A stretch of 64,000 nt of DNA from Acinetobacter terrae (GCF_013004375.1 NZ_JABERI010000010.1:22385-86384), one strand, 5' to 3'; counted from the first letter of the stretch, positions 17,998 through 28,277 are shown. Translations and numbers: made by a program. Notes: generated from the letters alone by a model not told the origin.

Positions 17998-18828
17998 TCA
18001 TATAACCTTGAAATGACGTAATGGTGATTCATTTAAACTATTGACCAAGTAAGCTTTACAAGGTGAATGAGCTAAAATCTCATCAATATTCATATCAGAA
18101 GTTACTTCAGTAAAAACACAAGCACCTGTACCTGTAAGTTTTGCAATACCGAACTGGTCTAAATACTGCATCGCTTCATTCACTTTAGGATATAGACTTC
18201 TTGCCAAAGGCTCAAAGTTATTTCCAAAATTAAATGGCGTTAACTGATAGGCGCAAAATTTAGTAGGCTTCGTGTCTCTTGTCAACGTTTTTTGTGAAAA
18301 AAGCAGTTGAGTGCTGATAAAACAGTCAGGTTTTAACACAATGTATTGTTTTTGATCTAAGTCTATGAATGTTAAGTGTTCACCAATGCCTTCTGCCCAT
18401 GCATTACGACCATGTACAAAAATAGGAACATCGGCACCGAGTTTTAGACCTAACTCTGCCAATTGTTCAATATTTAGACCGCACTGCCACAATTGATTCA
18501 CCACAATCAGGGTGGTGGCAGCATTTGAAGAGCCACCTCCGAGTCCTGCACCCATCGGAATGTTCTTTTCGATGGCAATTTTTAAACCAGTTGGCTTTGT
18601 TGCAAAGGGTTTTAAAATTTGTGTGGCTTTGTAGATTAAGTTTTGTTCTAAATCCACACTACTCAAGCCATCAATTGAAATCGTCAAGTTATCCGTTTGG
18701 ATGAATTTCAACCAATCAGTTAAATCAATCAGTTGGAAAATACTTTGCAATTCATGATAGCCATTGTCACGACGACCTGTGATATGCAAAAAAAGATTGA
18801 GCTTGGCAGGAGAGGGAACACGAATCAT
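17998..18828 (-). CDS. ispE: 4-diphosphocytidyl-2-C-methyl-D-erythritol kinase IspE
   Basis: GHMP-family kinase of the MEP isoprenoid pathway. 276 residues. Signatures are PSPAKLNLFLHITGRRDNGY at the N-terminus, the ATP-binding loop PMGAGLGGGSSNAATTL at about 92-108, and KLTGTGACVFTEV near the C-terminus. It follows lolB by 22 bases and its stop nearly touches the tRNA-Gln array; the lolB-ispE-tRNA-prs arrangement is common in Gammaproteobacteria. Confidence 0.95.
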   Translation of the reverse strand: MIRVPSPAKLNLFLHITGRRDNGYHELQSIFQLIDLTDWLKFIQTDNLTISIDGLSSVDLEQNLIYKATQILKPFATKPTGLKIAIEKNIPMGAGLGGGSSNAATTLIVVNQLWQCGLNIEQLAELGLKLGADVPIFVHGRNAWAEGIGEHLTFIDLDQKQYIVLKPDCFISTQLLFSQKTLTRDTKPTKFCAYQLTPFNFGNNFEPLARSLYPKVNEAMQYLDQFGIAKLTGTGACVFTEVTSDMNIDEILAHSPCKAYLVNSLNESPLRHFKVI

Positions 18829-18850
18829 AGAATTTTGAACTTTTTAAGAT

Positions 18851-19441
18851 TTAGCGATTTTGAATGACCATTGTAATACGGTTTTCCTGACCGGATTCAA
18901 GAGTCTGCTTCAAAATCAATTTATTCGGTAATTGCGCTTGAGCGTTATAGCTGAGGTCAACAGTCCAGCCATCTTCCAAAAACTGGATTGGACGATTGCT
19001 GTCATCCTTGCTGATTTTTGCTTGTGTGGTTGCAGGCTTGGCTTGAACCCAATCCACCAGATGGGTGATCGGTGCTTGCCAGCCAGTGGCACGTTCCAGT
19101 AATTCTTCTGGGGTTTCAGCTTGGATGAGTCCAGTTTTGGCACTGTTTAAGGTGACCTGACCTGGAGTGCCTGAAATTTGCGTTTTACCCACACCTAAAA
19201 TTCCGCTTAACTCGATGTCAAATTCATCCTGTTGTTGTACCCACGTGAAAAATGCACTGCCAGATTGTCCCAGTGTTTTTACCCCAATTTTACCCTGCAG
19301 GTTAAAATTGTTTGCTGCTTCAGGTATTTGGGAAACGCTTGGAGCTTGAGGTTGCGTATATTGTTGGCAACCTGTCAGAACCAGTGTGCTTGTGGCGATC
19401 AGGGTTAAGCTGAATTTTGAAAAAATACGCATAAAGATCAT
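18851..19441 (-). CDS. lolB: Outer-membrane lipoprotein receptor LolB
   Basis: Receives lipoproteins from the LolA chaperone and inserts them into the outer membrane. 196 residues with a lipoprotein signal ending VLTGC (lipobox). Then come NFNLQGKIGVKT, SGSAFFTWVQQ and GWQAPITHLVDWVQ, matching LolB. The ATG at 19441 shares one base with the stop codon of the upstream TPR gene (TAATG), implying translational coupling; a second ATG three codons later is possible. Confidence 0.9.
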   Translation of the reverse strand: MIFMRIFSKFSLTLIATSTLVLTGCQQYTQPQAPSVSQIPEAANNFNLQGKIGVKTLGQSGSAFFTWVQQQDEFDIELSGILGVGKTQISGTPGQVTLNSAKTGLIQAETPEELLERATGWQAPITHLVDWVQAKPATTQAKISKDDSNRPIQFLEDGWTVDLSYNAQAQLPNKLILKQTLESGQENRITMVIQNR

Positions 19442-21198
19442 TAACTCTTTTTCATCTGTGGCGGTAACAATAACGATTTCAGTTGCTCTAATTGAGGATC
19501 ATTGGGGTGTTTTTTTTGTAATTGTTGTAACACATGATTAAATTTTGTCAGATCGCCTTGCATGTATAGCGCTTTTGCATAGCGCACACCAATTTTAACA
19601 CTTTGACTAATCTCATACGCTTTTTCTAAAACCAGCGCGGAGGTCTTAAAGTCGTTTTGTAAAAAGGTGATATAGCCGAGCGTATCCAAAATAGAAGCTT
19701 GTTCTGGTGCAAAATCCAAGGCATGTTCAACATACTGTCGGGCTTCATCCAATCGTCTGTTTTGTAACGCCAGTGTATAGGCGTAAGCATTTAGATAAGT
19801 TGGGCTGTTTGGCTCAATTTCCAGTAATTTTTTCAATAATTTATCAAGCTTATCTTGGTCTTGATAAGGGTCAAGCAGTAACACTTCTGAATAGATCAGT
19901 TCAGGGTCATCCGGTACGTTTTTGATGGCTTCATCTAACAGGCGCATGGCTGCTTTTTTATTGCCCATACGTTTTAGAATATCGGCCTGAGCTTGATATA
20001 GGAAACTGGCATGTTGCGGGTAGTTCACCCGTTCTTGGGTTAAAAACCGTAGCGCATCGCTAAGCTGTTTTTGCTCTGAAAAAATATTAATCATGTTTCG
20101 GCGTGAAACAGTGTAGAGGCTGCCATCCACCAGGCGGTAATAGGCTTTTGCAGTTTCAAAATGTTGTTTTCTTTCGGCATTCACGGCTAAGTAATAATAG
20201 GCTTCATTTTGATATTGATTAGAATATCGAAGCTCAACCAAGAACTTTTCCGCCTTTTCATATTCTTCCAAATCGATACTGGTTAAGCCTGCAATGAACA
20301 GGGCTTCTTCCTCATGTGGCCATTTCTTGAGGATATTTTCGAGTTTATCCAAGGCTTCTTTGGATTTATTAATTTTAATCAGATATTTAATTTCAGCCAA
20401 GCGAACTTCTAGATTGGATTTATGTTTACGACTAGATTTGTCATACCATTTTAGGGTGGCTTCTTCATCACCTAAAGCACTGAGTAAATTGGCTTTCATT
20501 AAGATAAAGCCAGTGACTTTTGGGCGTTTTTTAAGCGCACGATTAACCGTGAGAAGCGCTTGCTCTAACTGTCCATTTTGCGCTTCCAAGCCTGAAATCA
20601 GTATTAAGACAGATGGATTGTCTCGTTCTTTACTCTTGCTTAAAGCATCCAGTAGAACTTCTCGATCTTCAGGTTGTTCCGGCGCAATTCCGACCAGGAT
20701 CTTTTCCAAGTCTGCATTGGGGTCAATATTTAAAATTTTATCGAGTGTTTCGGATGCCAGTTCATACTCATGCGATTTCAGGGCAATATGTGAAAGATAA
20801 AATAAAGCCGGAACATCTGTAGGTTCCTGAACTACCCAATGTGTTGCAATATCGAGCGCAGCTTTCAAGTCATTTTGTTCCAGTGCAACATTTAAAGCAC
20901 GCTGTTTAACCGTGGTTGAGCTGCTTTTAATTGCAAGCACGGTGTAGTTATGCAATGCTGTTGGAACGTCGTGATAGGTCAGTGCAAACTCGGCAATCAT
21001 GCTTTGTTTTATGGCATTATAGTTTGAATTGACATGATAAATTTCTCCGGATGCTCTAATATGAGCACTCGAAGCCATGCTACCCACAAGTAAGAATGTG
21101 GTAGAATATTGCTTAATTGTCGCGCCGCTTATTCGGCTATTTGTTTGACGCAATTTTTCTTGATCCAAGTAATGCTTTTTATGACACCAATATTGCAC
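19441..21198 (-). CDS. Tetratricopeptide-repeat protein
   Basis: A long TPR protein of up to 585 residues. Repeated helical units with alanine and tyrosine at TPR positions run from about residue 60 to the end, for example ALFIAGLTSIDLEEYEKAEK, EAYYYLAVNAERKQHFETAK and ILDTLGYITFLQNDFKTSA. The N-terminus is uncertain: residues near 30-45 (TTFLLVGSMASSAHIRASG) look like the end of a signal peptide, so the true start may be internal. Overlap with lolB suggests a role linked to outer-membrane or periplasmic work; that is inference. Only 33 bases separate the longest reading from divergent hemA. Confidence 0.8.
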   Translation of the reverse strand: MQYWCHKKHYLDQEKLRQTNSRISGATIKQYSTTFLLVGSMASSAHIRASGEIYHVNSNYNAIKQSMIAEFALTYHDVPTALHNYTVLAIKSSSTTVKQRALNVALEQNDLKAALDIATHWVVQEPTDVPALFYLSHIALKSHEYELASETLDKILNIDPNADLEKILVGIAPEQPEDREVLLDALSKSKERDNPSVLILISGLEAQNGQLEQALLTVNRALKKRPKVTGFILMKANLLSALGDEEATLKWYDKSSRKHKSNLEVRLAEIKYLIKINKSKEALDKLENILKKWPHEEEALFIAGLTSIDLEEYEKAEKFLVELRYSNQYQNEAYYYLAVNAERKQHFETAKAYYRLVDGSLYTVSRRNMINIFSEQKQLSDALRFLTQERVNYPQHASFLYQAQADILKRMGNKKAAMRLLDEAIKNVPDDPELIYSEVLLLDPYQDQDKLDKLLKKLLEIEPNSPTYLNAYAYTLALQNRRLDEARQYVEHALDFAPEQASILDTLGYITFLQNDFKTSALVLEKAYEISQSVKIGVRYAKALYMQGDLTKFNHVLQQLQKKHPNDPQLEQLKSLLLPPQMKKS

Positions 21199-21231
21199 AA
21201 TAGCATAAATTTAGCGAAATGATGATCTGAT

Positions 21232-22515
21232 ATGTCTTTCTTTGCATTAGGTGTCAACCATCAAACCGCTTCTGTAGAACTACGTGAACAGATTGCTTTT
21301 AACCCTGAAAAGTTAACGCAACTGCTTGCCGAGCAAAGCCAAAACCATGACTTGAATGATATGGTCGTGGTTTCTACATGTAATCGAACAGAAGTTTATG
21401 CGATGTCTGAAGATGCAGACATGGTAATGAATTGGCTCGCCCAGGCAAATGGCCTAGATGCTAAACAATTGTTAAATCATGTATATCGCTATGAAAATGC
21501 GCAGGCTGTAACACATTTGATGCGGGTTGCCAGTGGTCTTGATTCCTTAATGCTGGGTGAGCCGCAAATTTTAGGACAAGTGAAGTCTGCACTTTCTCTG
21601 GCTAAAGATGCCCATACCGTTTCTCCAAATTTAAACCGAATTTTTGAATATGCTTTTTACGCAGCCAAGCGTGTTCGCTCGGAAACTGCGGTCGGTAGTC
21701 ATGCGGTTTCCATGGGTTATGCCGTTGCTCAGTTAGCGCTTCAAGTTTTTAGTAAGCCTGAAAAACTGACCGTGATGGTGGTTGCAGCTGGTGAAATGAA
21801 TAGCTTGGTGGCGAAACATTTGGCTGAGATGGGCGTGGGAAAAGTGCTGATTTGTAATCGAACGCGTACTCGTGCTGAAACACTGGCGCAGGAAATTGCC
21901 CATCGTGTTGATGTGGAAATTATCGATTTTTCCGAGTTGGCGGCAAACTTATATCGTGCAGATGTGATTTCAAGTTGTACCGGAAGTCTGCATCAAGTCA
22001 TCGCTTACAAGGACGTTAAAACCGCATTAAAAAAACGTCGCTATCAACAAATGCTGTTGGTGGACTTGGCAGTTCCACGTGATATTGATCCCAAAGTAGA
22101 ATCATTAGATGGCGTGTATTTATATGGCGTTGATGATTTGCAAAGTGTAATTGATGACAATCTTGCACAACGTCGCCAAGCGGCTGTTGAAGCCGAAGTG
22201 ATGGTCAATCAGTTAGCCACAGAATTGCTGACCCAGCAAAAAATCAATAAAGCGGGCAGTACCATTCATGCTTATCGTGAACAAGGCGAAGTTCTAAGAC
22301 AGGAAGAGTTAGCTCTAGCGATGTCTCGAATTACAGCCGGTGAAAATGCCGAGCAGGTTCTACAGGAATTTTCGCATCGCTTAACCCAAAAATTACTCCA
22401 CCCAACCTCTATTCTATTACGTCAAGCGGCGAAAGCTGAAGATCCAAGTTGTTTTGAATGGATGCGTGATGATTTGGAAGATATCTTTGCAAAGCGTCGT
22501 AAAACTAAAAAATAA
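21232..22515 (+). CDS. hemA: Glutamyl-tRNA reductase HemA
   Basis: Reduces glutamyl-tRNA to glutamate-1-semialdehyde, the first step of tetrapyrrole synthesis. 427 residues. It starts [20 protein letters not shown]. The catalytic cysteine sits in [12 protein letters not shown] at about residue 50. The active-site region [18 protein letters not shown] and the NADPH fold [17 protein letters not shown] follow, and a C-terminal dimerisation helix closes the protein. It is divergent from the TPR-lolB-ispE run and convergent with dnaG, leaving 33 bases between the stops. The heme and siroheme pathways (cysG) branch from its product. Confidence 0.96.
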   Translation: MSFFALGVNHQTASVELREQIAFNPEKLTQLLAEQSQNHDLNDMVVVSTCNRTEVYAMSEDADMVMNWLAQANGLDAKQLLNHVYRYENAQAVTHLMRVASGLDSLMLGEPQILGQVKSALSLAKDAHTVSPNLNRIFEYAFYAAKRVRSETAVGSHAVSMGYAVAQLALQVFSKPEKLTVMVVAAGEMNSLVAKHLAEMGVGKVLICNRTRTRAETLAQEIAHRVDVEIIDFSELAANLYRADVISSCTGSLHQVIAYKDVKTALKKRRYQQMLLVDLAVPRDIDPKVESLDGVYLYGVDDLQSVIDDNLAQRRQAAVEAEVMVNQLATELLTQQKINKAGSTIHAYREQGEVLRQEELALAMSRITAGENAEQVLQEFSHRLTQKLLHPTSILLRQAAKAEDPSCFEWMRDDLEDIFAKRRKTKK

Positions 22516-22548
22516 TTTATTAATTTTTTAGTTTTAGCGTATGGCCAC

Positions 22549-24483
22549 TTATTCGTCTATAAGCGTAAGTGCCCTTTTTTTTGCAATCTCGGAAATGCGC
22601 AGTTTCAGATTCTTCATTTCTGCAATGCTGCTAAATTTTTTCGATTTCATCTTTTTCGTTAGAAATTCATACTGTAATTTTGTAGATAAATCCGCTGCAA
22701 GCTTATCTGCTTGCTCTGGTGATGAAGTGTAATCGCTGACATTCGCATTCTGTAAAATATGCTGTAATTCATGATGGTACGCTGCACATGCACCCAAGAC
22801 ATAATATTGCGATAATTCGGTGTCATCCGGTAAATCATCAAAAATCACATTAAAGATATTTAAAATTTTAAACAGCAATTGATCTTGTGAAATTAAAGCA
22901 CTCAGCGGTTCAAAATGAATATACAAATAAGGGTGATTCATCAAAATTGCAATCACATATTCTTCAGCATCAATTTTGGTGCTAAAGCTTAAAGACGCGT
23001 CATTGTTGACTTGCGGCTGCCATTTACGGCTATAACCGAGCTTTTCACGGAAATATTGCTGCAACAAATACCGGTAAGAACCATGTTTCGGCAACAGTTC
23101 AGTGAGCTGTTTGAGTTCGCCCATGACCTGACTTTTACCTTCAGGCGATGTGCTGTTATGGTTCTGAGTTAAATAGGCAAAAATAAACTCAGATAAAAGC
23201 GGTGCAGCTTGCAACATGCGTTGGAAGCTTTCCAAACCTTCACGACGAATCAGAGAATCCGGATCGTGATCATTTGGGAGTACGAAAAACTTGAGTTCAC
23301 GACCATCATTTAATAATGGTAGAGCAATTTCTAAAGTACGACGCGCCGCTTTTTGTCCCGCAGCATCACCATCAAAAGCAATGGTAATACGTTGATTCTG
23401 CTTAAATAAAATATCCAGGTGTTCGGTGTTGCTGGCTGTCCCTAGTGTCGCTACAGCCCCATAGATGCCATATTGCTGCAGGGCAATGACATCCATATAA
23501 CCCTCAACCATCAACCAGTCTTGAGCTTTTTGCTTGCGTCCTTCATATAAACCATACAGCAGTCGGTTTTTATGAAAGACATCAGAATCTGGCGAGTTGA
23601 TGTATTTGGGTTTGATTTCGTCATTTAAAGCGCGACCACCAAAGCCAACTACACGACCTTTAGAATCTCGAATCGGGAAAATCACACGGTCACGTAACAA
23701 GTCGAAGCCACGACCGCTGTCACTGGTACGAATCAGCCCCAGCAACTTTAAGCCTTCTATATCTTGAGGGAAGGCTTTTTCAAGGTGTTGCCAGTCTTCA
23801 GGTGCATAACCTAAACGCCAATAAGCAATAGTTTCAGCACTTAAACCACGCTGTTTGAAATATTGCTGTGCGGTCTGACTATGCGGTAATTGCTGCTCAT
23901 AATAGAGCGCAATATTTTCCAATAAATCGTATAAGTTACCGTCTTGAGGAATATCTTCAAAGGGTGCTGTCGCTTGATCAAACGCCGTAAATGGATCATT
24001 GCCATAGAACGCACCCTCTTGCATTTGGAATTCTGCAAAAGGGTCGTGATCCATTGTTATCGGTGATGGGGCATTAGAATTTTGTTGTAAATTCGCTGCA
24101 GCATTTTGAGTGTTGGGTTTAATTTTTTTCGCAACAGGCTGAGGCTTTGCTGCTTCACGTTTGTATTTGAGTTTAGTTGAATCTTGATTATCTTTAGGAA
24201 GTTCAATGCCGGTTTGGCTCGACAGATCTTTCATCACATCGACAAAATTACGACCGTCGATATCCATTAAAAAGCGGATGGCATTACCGTTAGCCTGACA
24301 ACCAAAGCAATGGAAGTACTGTTTATCTCGATACACATGGAACGAGGGCGATTTTTCCTGATGAAAAGGGCAGCAACCTGAATAGGTGCGACCGGTTTTC
24401 TTAAGTTTCACGCGCTGACCAATCAGATCGACAATATCTGTTCGATCTAATATTTGATCAATCGTGTGTTGAGGAATAGCCAT
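22549..24483 (-). CDS. dnaG: DNA primase DnaG
   Basis: Synthesises RNA primers at the replication fork. 644 residues. The N-terminal CHC2 zinc-binding domain shows CCPFHQEKSPSFHVY and YFHCFGCQANGNAI. The TOPRIM core carries WLMVEGYMDVIALQQYG and ITIAFDGDAAGQKAARRT. The C-terminal part binds DnaB helicase. An unusual low-complexity Asn/Gln/Pro-rich insert lies between the zinc finger and the catalytic core at about residues 110-160. In contrast to E. coli it is not clustered with rpsU or rpoD. Confidence 0.96.
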   Translation of the reverse strand: MAIPQHTIDQILDRTDIVDLIGQRVKLKKTGRTYSGCCPFHQEKSPSFHVYRDKQYFHCFGCQANGNAIRFLMDIDGRNFVDVMKDLSSQTGIELPKDNQDSTKLKYKREAAKPQPVAKKIKPNTQNAAANLQQNSNAPSPITMDHDPFAEFQMQEGAFYGNDPFTAFDQATAPFEDIPQDGNLYDLLENIALYYEQQLPHSQTAQQYFKQRGLSAETIAYWRLGYAPEDWQHLEKAFPQDIEGLKLLGLIRTSDSGRGFDLLRDRVIFPIRDSKGRVVGFGGRALNDEIKPKYINSPDSDVFHKNRLLYGLYEGRKQKAQDWLMVEGYMDVIALQQYGIYGAVATLGTASNTEHLDILFKQNQRITIAFDGDAAGQKAARRTLEIALPLLNDGRELKFFVLPNDHDPDSLIRREGLESFQRMLQAAPLLSEFIFAYLTQNHNSTSPEGKSQVMGELKQLTELLPKHGSYRYLLQQYFREKLGYSRKWQPQVNNDASLSFSTKIDAEEYVIAILMNHPYLYIHFEPLSALISQDQLLFKILNIFNVIFDDLPDDTELSQYYVLGACAAYHHELQHILQNANVSDYTSSPEQADKLAADLSTKLQYEFLTKKMKSKKFSSIAEMKNLKLRISEIAKKRALTLIDE

Positions 24484-24631
24484 ACGTATGCAATCGGGTT
24501 GTGATCTATCTATTAAAAAATGGCTGACAAATGGGCTGTCAGAAGTTAGCTATGTTAAAAGTGCATCAGCTGTTAAAAGTTAATTTGTATACCTTTTGCA
24601 CAAAATGATCAATATGATCGGTTAAAATAAC

Positions 24632-24660
24632 AAAAGGGCAAGTATGATAACTTGCCCTTC
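24632..24660 (-). terminator. Terminator after bamD
   Basis: AAGGGCAAGT pairs with ACTTGCCCTT around ATGATA; on the minus strand it is followed by TTTTGTTATTTT. Confidence 0.7.
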
Positions 24661-24686
24661 ATGAAAATGCGACCAGTAAGCTCGGC

Positions 24687-25718
24687 TTATTTAGTTGCTG
24701 GAGCTTCTTCTGTGGTCGGTTCTTCAATCGTTTCCTGTTTCGGTGCAGTAATACTACTTTCAGTTTGTGGTCGATCTAACAAGCCGAAACTTAAACGATT
24801 GGTGATGCTGCGTTTCTCCCCATCTTCAGAGCTTTGTTGTTGCTCTGCCTCTGTTGAAGTCTGCGCTTCACGTCCAAACACACCTAAAGTTGCGCGGTTA
24901 ATCCAGCTGCCTTCACTGCGTGCAGCACGAAGATTCACGCTACCATCCGCTTTAACCAGGTTTGGATAATTGAGCTTTAACACTTCAATATATTGCTTCG
25001 AAGTTTGCGTATCACCTAATTTGTCATAACCATAGGCAATCGTGGCTAAGGCTTCAGGCACTTGAGGCGTTTGTGGATAGTGTTCTACCACCCATAGTGA
25101 GCGTTCAACTGCAGCTAGCCATGCCTTGCGTTTGATATTAAAACGCGCAGCATTCATCTCGGATTCAGCCAATTCAGTACCAATAAACTTCATGCGCTGT
25201 GCTGCATCGACTGCATAAGTGCTCGATGGGAAGCGGCGGATGAAATCTACAAAGTTCTGATAAGCCACTTTTAAATAGCTGACATCACGGTGTGCCTGCT
25301 TTAATGAGGTATAGCGTAATAGACCATTATAGTTTTGTTCCATATTCGCCACGCCACGAACATAGTAAGCATAGTCCACATTTGGATGTTGTGGATTTAA
25401 GCGAATAAAACGTTCAGCAAGTGCAATGGCACCTTCATAATCTTTTTGTTGAAATTTAACGTACAACAATTCTAATTGTGCTTGTTGCGCATAATCACCT
25501 GTAGGGTAATAAGTATCTAGCGCTTCAAGATGCTTAGCCGCGTCGGTATATTGACCACGTTCAAGGGCTTTTTCAGCTTTTTGAATATAAACTTGCTCGC
25601 TAGATTGTGGTCCTGTATCCACAACATCTTTCTTTGGATTACTGCTACAGCCCGCTATTGCCGACGCAACGCCTAAAGATAAAGCAAGCATTGTCATTTT
25701 ATAACGTGGTAACGACAT
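24687..25718 (-). CDS. bamD: Outer membrane assembly lipoprotein BamD
   Basis: Essential lipoprotein of the BAM complex that inserts beta-barrels into the outer membrane. It would be needed for PgaA encoded later in the window. 343 residues. The lipobox is SAIAGCSSN at about residues 19-27. TPR-like helices follow, with YIQKAEKALERGQYTDAAKH and PNVDYAYYVRGVANMEQNYN. A C-terminal extension of about 80 residues, rich in Glu, Thr and Gln, goes beyond the roughly 245 residues of E. coli BamD. It is divergent from rluD with about 70 bases between, the usual arrangement. Confidence 0.92.
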   Translation of the reverse strand: MSLPRYKMTMLALSLGVASAIAGCSSNPKKDVVDTGPQSSEQVYIQKAEKALERGQYTDAAKHLEALDTYYPTGDYAQQAQLELLYVKFQQKDYEGAIALAERFIRLNPQHPNVDYAYYVRGVANMEQNYNGLLRYTSLKQAHRDVSYLKVAYQNFVDFIRRFPSSTYAVDAAQRMKFIGTELAESEMNAARFNIKRKAWLAAVERSLWVVEHYPQTPQVPEALATIAYGYDKLGDTQTSKQYIEVLKLNYPNLVKADGSVNLRAARSEGSWINRATLGVFGREAQTSTEAEQQQSSEDGEKRSITNRLSFGLLDRPQTESSITAPKQETIEEPTTEEAPATK

Positions 25719-25789
25719 AAAAATTCCTCTGTTAATACGGGCAATGAGCTACAATTGCACTATTAAACCACTTTTGTCTGAATGAGCAA

Positions 25790-26842
25790 ATGAGTCAAGC
25801 ACAATCTTCTAATTCTAATTTCCCTGAAACTGATTTCAATTTACTTGAAGATTCTGAGGATGCAGATAACCATACTTCAGACTCAACTGCAACACGTTTA
25901 TCGTTGCAATTTCAATTGGATGAAAGTTATTTAGGGCAACGTATCGACCAGGTTGCAGCTCTGGTCTGGAACGATTTTTCCCGTGAAAAATTGAAGCAGT
26001 GGCTGAAAGATGGCCATTTGTTGGTAAATGGTAACACTGTCAAGCCCAAGTATAAATGTGAAGGCAATGAGCTTTTAACACTCAATGTTGAGCTGGAAGT
26101 TCAAACCAAAAGCTTGCCTGAAGATATTCCATTGAATATTGTTTATGAAGATGACGACATTATTGTCATTAATAAACCGGTCGGCATGGTGGTTCATCCA
26201 GGCGCGGGCAACAGCTCGGGTACCTTGGTGAATGCCTTGTTGCATCATTATCCTAAATCGGCTGAGTTGACACGTGCCGGTCTGGTACACCGTATTGATA
26301 AAGACACCAGCGGTTTGCTGGTGGTTGCGAAAAATCTGGAATCTCAATTTGCATTGAGTAAGCAGTTGGCGAAGAAAACCGTCTACCGTGTTTATGATCT
26401 GGTGGTTTACGGCAAAATTATTGCCGGTGGCACCATTGATGAGCCGATTAAACGTCATCCGGTTGATCGTATTAAAATGGCCATCTTGCCGGGTGGTAAG
26501 GATGCGGTAACACATTACAACGTGAAAGAGCGCTTCCAGCATTTCACCCGTGTACAAGCGCGTTTGGAAACGGGTCGTACCCATCAAATTCGTGTTCATT
26601 TTAGTTATCTGGGCTTTGGTCTGGTCGGTGATCCGGTGTATATGAGTCGTGTCCGCGTTCCTGCCGGTGCTTCTGAGTTACTGGGTGAAACTTTGCGTGG
26701 CTTTAAACGCCAGGCATTACATGCATCAAAACTTGGCCTGGTTCATCCACGTTCAGGTGAAGATATGATGTTTGAAGCACCGTGGGCAGATGACTTTGCT
26801 CAATTGGTTGAAGTGTTACGTAGCGAAAACCAAGCCTACTAA
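25790..26842 (+). CDS. rluD: 23S rRNA pseudouridine(1911/1915/1917) synthase RluD
   Basis: Isomerises uridines in helix 69 of 23S rRNA. 350 residues: an N-terminal acidic tail, an S4 RNA-binding domain (LKQWLKDGHLLVNGNTVKPK), then the catalytic domain with NKPVGMVVHPGAGN and the active aspartate in LVHRIDKDTSGLLVVAK. Later come ARLETGRTHQIRVH and LHASKLGLVHP. It precedes pgeF by 39 bases, a conserved order. Confidence 0.95.
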   Translation: MSQAQSSNSNFPETDFNLLEDSEDADNHTSDSTATRLSLQFQLDESYLGQRIDQVAALVWNDFSREKLKQWLKDGHLLVNGNTVKPKYKCEGNELLTLNVELEVQTKSLPEDIPLNIVYEDDDIIVINKPVGMVVHPGAGNSSGTLVNALLHHYPKSAELTRAGLVHRIDKDTSGLLVVAKNLESQFALSKQLAKKTVYRVYDLVVYGKIIAGGTIDEPIKRHPVDRIKMAILPGGKDAVTHYNVKERFQHFTRVQARLETGRTHQIRVHFSYLGFGLVGDPVYMSRVRVPAGASELLGETLRGFKRQALHASKLGLVHPRSGEDMMFEAPWADDFAQLVEVLRSENQAY

Positions 26843-26881
26843 GCTATTTTATCGCTTGCTATGAATCATAAGGAAAGAGAC

Positions 26882-27622
26882 ATGCAATTTGTTCAAGGGC
26901 TTCCACAAGGCGTATTTGTTGGGCAGACACGAGTGCATCATCAAAAAGCTCAACCCTCTGCGCAACCTGAACTTGCAGGATTTAACTTGGCATTGCATGT
27001 CCATGATGATGCAAAGCGTGTACAGCAGCATCGTATGGCGTTACTACAGGAGTTTGCCGAATTCGGCGTCGATAAAGTGACCTGGATGACACAAACTCAC
27101 AGCACCATTTGTCATACCATCAATGAAGAAATTTATTTTGAAGCCCTAGAAGGCGATGGTCTGGTCACCCAGCGTAAAGCGCATGCTTTAATGATGATGA
27201 CTGCGGATTGTTTGCCTGTCGTGCTTGGCAATGCAGATGGCACGGAAATCGCGAATCTCCATGCCGGTTGGCGAGGCTTGGCCAATGGTATTGTTGAAAA
27301 TACCATTGCGAGCATGCAAAGTCAGCCAGCTTGGGCATGGTTAGGCGCTGCAATCAGCCAGTCATGTTTTGAAATTGGTGAAGAAGTCAAATTCGCTTTT
27401 TGTTCAAAATATCCTGAACTGGAGAGTGCTTTTAAAGACAGTGGAAAATCCGCTAAGTTTTATGCCGACTTGTATGCCATCGCACGATTTATTCTGCAGC
27501 AACACGGTGTTGAGGTTGTGCTTGGTGGTGACCAATGTTCTTATCAACAAGCGGAAGAATACTTTTCCTATCGCCGTGAAACAAAGACAGGACGCATGGC
27601 CACATTCGTGTTTATGGCTTGA
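26882..27622 (+). CDS. pgeF: Multicopper polyphenol oxidase-like / purine phosphorylase PgeF (YfiH)
   Basis: YfiH/DUF152 family, 246 residues. The family has been described as a laccase, as a purine nucleoside phosphorylase/adenosine deaminase, and as an editor of peptidoglycan precursor errors (PgeF). Motifs are TWMTQTHSTICH, the metal ligands in MMTADCLPVVL and NLHAGWRGLANGIVEN, and FSYRRETKTGRMATF at the end. The ATG at 26882 is chosen because AAGGA lies 8 bases upstream; an in-frame ATG 21 bases earlier lacks that. It follows rluD, as in many Gammaproteobacteria. Confidence 0.92.
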   Translation: MQFVQGLPQGVFVGQTRVHHQKAQPSAQPELAGFNLALHVHDDAKRVQQHRMALLQEFAEFGVDKVTWMTQTHSTICHTINEEIYFEALEGDGLVTQRKAHALMMMTADCLPVVLGNADGTEIANLHAGWRGLANGIVENTIASMQSQPAWAWLGAAISQSCFEIGEEVKFAFCSKYPELESAFKDSGKSAKFYADLYAIARFILQQHGVEVVLGGDQCSYQQAEEYFSYRRETKTGRMATFVFMA

Positions 27623-27661
27623 AACTGTTAAACTTGCTTAAAATTTACTGCTTTTATTGAT

Positions 27662-28213
27662 ATGTCTTTATCTTCGAAATCTATTGCCATCGTTTATCAT
27701 AGCCCCTATGGACATACTGCAAAAGTTGCCTCTTTTATTGCTCAAGGTGCCAAGCAAACAGGTATTCATGTGCATTGCATGAACATTGAACATGTCGATT
27801 GGGATGTACTAGATCAAGCTGATGCGATTGTTTTCGGCTGCCCAACCTATATGGGAAGTTTAACTGCTGCTTTGAAGTTATTTATGGAGCAGTCTTCCAA
27901 ACGCTGGTTGGCACGCACATGGCAAGGCAAAATCGCAGCTGGCTTTACCAATGGTGGTGGATTGAGCGGTGACAAGTTAGCAGTATTGCAACAGATTAAT
28001 TTGTTTGCTATGCAACATGGTATGTTGTGGACAGGCTTGCCGATGATGCCCACCGGGCGTAGCACGCAGGATTTGAACCGGATGTCGAGCTTTTTAGGTT
28101 TAATGACCCAGTCTGATAATGCACCTGTTGAAACAACACCGCCACAAGGTGATTTAGATACAGCCATCTGGTTTGGTGAATATATCGGCTTATTGCTGGC
28201 TAAACTAAAATAA
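27662..28213 (+). CDS. Flavodoxin family protein, NAD(P)H:quinone oxidoreductase-like
   Basis: A 183-residue FMN-binding flavodoxin-fold protein. The phosphate loop is IVYHSPYGHTAKVASFIAQG near the N-terminus. FGCPTYMGSLTAALKLFMEQ follows, then AAGFTNGGGLSGDKL. This is the WrbA/NADPH-dependent FMN reductase type, which reduces quinones by two electrons, but the real substrate is unknown. It lies 40 bases downstream of pgeF and is followed by a strong terminator. Confidence 0.85.
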   Translation: MSLSSKSIAIVYHSPYGHTAKVASFIAQGAKQTGIHVHCMNIEHVDWDVLDQADAIVFGCPTYMGSLTAALKLFMEQSSKRWLARTWQGKIAAGFTNGGGLSGDKLAVLQQINLFAMQHGMLWTGLPMMPTGRSTQDLNRMSSFLGLMTQSDNAPVETTPPQGDLDTAIWFGEYIGLLLAKLK

Positions 28214-28234
28214 AAGCAGATTGATGTGAATATT

Positions 28235-28260
28235 AAAAAACCTCCAGATGGAGGTTTTTT
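28235..28260. terminator. Bidirectional terminator between the flavodoxin gene and smpB
   Basis: AAAAAACCTCC / GGAGGTTTTTT with a 4-base loop. It serves the convergent genes on both sides. Confidence 0.88.
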
Positions 28261-28277
28261 GTTTTATCGATAAAAAC

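Noticed and set aside
20294..20800. 168-codon plus-strand open frame
   Set aside because: Antisense shadow of the TPR gene, rich in Ser and Arg as expected from reverse reading.
26075..26599. 174-codon minus-strand open frame
   Set aside because: Antisense shadow of rluD with no family resemblance.
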